From an uncultured Solirubrobacterales bacterium (lineage in GTDB: Bacteria; Actinomycetota; Thermoleophilia; Solirubrobacterales; 70-9): DNA of 7,175 nucleotides. The notes beneath the pieces are model-generated. The model was given only the letters and a program-made list of their open reading frames with translations, was not told where the DNA came from and did no database searches. A program made the translations under genes and the position numbers. Where the stretch lies: assembly GCA_937910825.1 (NCBI GenBank), contig CALEMO010000293.1, forward strand, positions 1-7,175. The letters are read 5' to 3'. Shown here piece by piece: positions 6,007 to 7,175 of this stretch. How positions within the stretch are numbered: the stretch's first letter is position 1; the number at the start of each line of letters is the position of its first letter.

Positions 6007-6010
<4 letters not shown>
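5795..6010 (-). CDS. rpmC: 50S ribosomal protein L29
   Basis: L29 is a small helical-hairpin protein near the exit of the peptide tunnel, next to L23, where nascent-chain factors such as SRP and trigger factor dock. The frame gives 71 residues, within the normal range. It has the two-helix pattern [20 protein letters not shown], then the signature [20 protein letters not shown], then [12 protein letters not shown]. The start is GTG (6008-6010), overlapping the rplP stop as GTGA, with AAGGAG 7 nt upstream. Starting instead at the Met at residue 8 would lose the usual N-terminal KSSEI segment. A spacer of 17 nt follows before rpsQ. Confidence 0.96.
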
Positions 6011-6426
<416 letters not shown>

Positions 6427-7149
6427 TTAGCGTCGACCTCCCGGACCGCGATTGTCACCACCGCGGCCGCGGCCACGGTTGTCCTGCTGCGGTTCGGGCT
6501 CAGTCAAACGAGCCGATTCGAAGCCTTCGGGCATGACTTCGCCCTTGTTGATCCAGCACTTGACGCCGATGCGACCGGTACCGGTCCGCGCTTCGACAAA
6601 GCCGTAATCGATGTCGGCGCGCAGGGTGTGGAGCGGCACGCGACCATCGGAGTAGCCCTCGGTGCGGGCCATCTCGGCTCCACCCAGGCGACCGGAAATC
6701 TGGACCTTGACGCCCTTGGCGCCGGAGCGCATGGCGGAGGTGAGCGCTCGCTTCATCGCGCGGCGGAAAGCAACGCGGTTCTGGAGCTGCTCGGCGATCG
6801 ACTGGGCGACCAGCTTGGCGTCCAGTTCGGGGCGCTTGACCTCGCGGATGTTGACCTTGACCGGCTGGCCGGTGATCTTGTGGAGATCCTTGCGCAGCGC
6901 GTCGACTTCGGAACCGGACTTGCCGATAACGATGCCCGGACGGGCCGTATGGATGTCCACGGCGACTTCACCACGACGCTGGATCGTGATGTCGGACAGG
7001 CCTGCGTGGGCCAGCTTGGTCTCGATGTGGTCGCGGATCGCCAGGTCCTGCATGAGCAGGTCGGCAAAATCTTTTTCAGCGAACCAATTCGACTTCCAAT
7101 CATGGATGTAGCCGACTCGGAAGCCTTCGGGATGGATCTTCTGTCCCAT
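6427..7149 (-). CDS. rpsC: 30S ribosomal protein S3
   Basis: S3 forms part of the mRNA entry site in the small-subunit head and contributes to mRNA unwinding by the ribosome. The product is 240 residues, within the normal range. It opens [20 protein letters not shown]. The N-terminal KH domain has the GxxG loop in GIVIGKSG at 72-79. The C-terminal domain contains [16 protein letters not shown] (149-164), [16 protein letters not shown] and [13 protein letters not shown]. The last 18 or so residues (223-240) are a Gly/Arg/Asn/Asp tail with several RG steps, ending GPGGRR. A GAAAGAG stretch lies just upstream of the ATG. The spacer from the preceding stop codon is 8 nt, and the stop abuts rplP. 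Confidence 0.98.
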   Translation of the reverse strand: MGQKIHPEGFRVGYIHDWKSNWFAEKDFADLLMQDLAIRDHIETKLAHAGLSDITIQRRGEVAVDIHTARPGIVIGKSGSEVDALRKDLHKITGQPVKVNIREVKRPELDAKLVAQSIAEQLQNRVAFRRAMKRALTSAMRSGAKGVKVQISGRLGGAEMARTEGYSDGRVPLHTLRADIDYGFVEARTGTGRIGVKCWINKGEVMPEGFESARLTEPEPQQDNRGRGRGGDNRGPGGRR

Positions 7150-7157
7150 AGCTCTTT

Positions 7158-7175
7158 CTAGTCCTCGTCTTCCGG
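7158..7175 (-). CDS. rplV: 3' end of the preceding gene, probably ribosomal protein L22
   Basis: The last five codons of a minus-strand frame (Pro-Glu-Asp-Glu-Asp) and a TAG lie at the window edge, 8 nt before rpsC. In S10-type clusters rplV always or nearly always precedes rpsC, so this is likely the L22 C-terminus. The identity rests on gene order only, because too little sequence is present. If correct, L22 here ends in an acidic tail, like L5 and S5 in the same cluster. Confidence 0.5.

Overview
The window is one uninterrupted block of ribosomal protein genes, all on the minus strand. It covers the 3' part of an S10-type cluster and nearly all of an spc-type cluster, joined without a break. 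In transcription order (high to low coordinates) it holds: the last codons of a gene that is probably rplV, then rpsC, rplP, rpmC, rpsQ, rplN, rplX, rplE, rpsN (zinc type), rpsH, rplF, rplR, rpsE, rpmD, rplO and the 5' part of secY, which runs off the window. The secY portion is open to the window edge, and the short rpmD was read directly from the sequence.

The organism is a bacterium with GC-rich DNA. The gene order, the short four-cysteine S14, and an L30 close to the actinobacterial pattern (TLEALGLGKIG, then EDSPQLQGQ and HLVEVEEV) suggest Actinomycetota. A deep lineage such as Thermoleophilia is possible. This is an inference from sequence style and was not confirmed by any search.

Spacing is very tight. 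Neighbouring genes overlap by 1 or 4 nt (rplP/rpmC, rplF/rplR, rpsE/rpmD, rpmD/rplO, rplO/secY), abut (rpsC/rplP), or lie 2 to 17 nt apart. The only larger gap is the 42 nt between rplR and rpsE, which holds a small hairpin. I see no internal promoter or terminator, and no stretch over 300 bases lacks a gene. Transcription probably enters upstream of the window and continues past secY, with much translational coupling. The products are small- and large-subunit ribosomal proteins plus the channel subunit of the Sec translocon.

The conserved cores look ordinary; the appendages do not. S17 carries about 147 extra N-terminal residues, an acidic Ala/Glu/Pro half followed by an Arg/Lys-rich half. 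S5 carries an acidic C-terminal tail of about 115 residues. L5, L15, S3 and probably L22 have shorter charged or Gly/Arg ends. Within the S17 extension there is an in-frame A AAA AAG heptamer followed by a hairpin, laid out like a dnaX-type -1 frameshift site. A shift there would stop after three codons and release the extension without the S17 core. This is the most interesting candidate in the window, but chance remains a real alternative.
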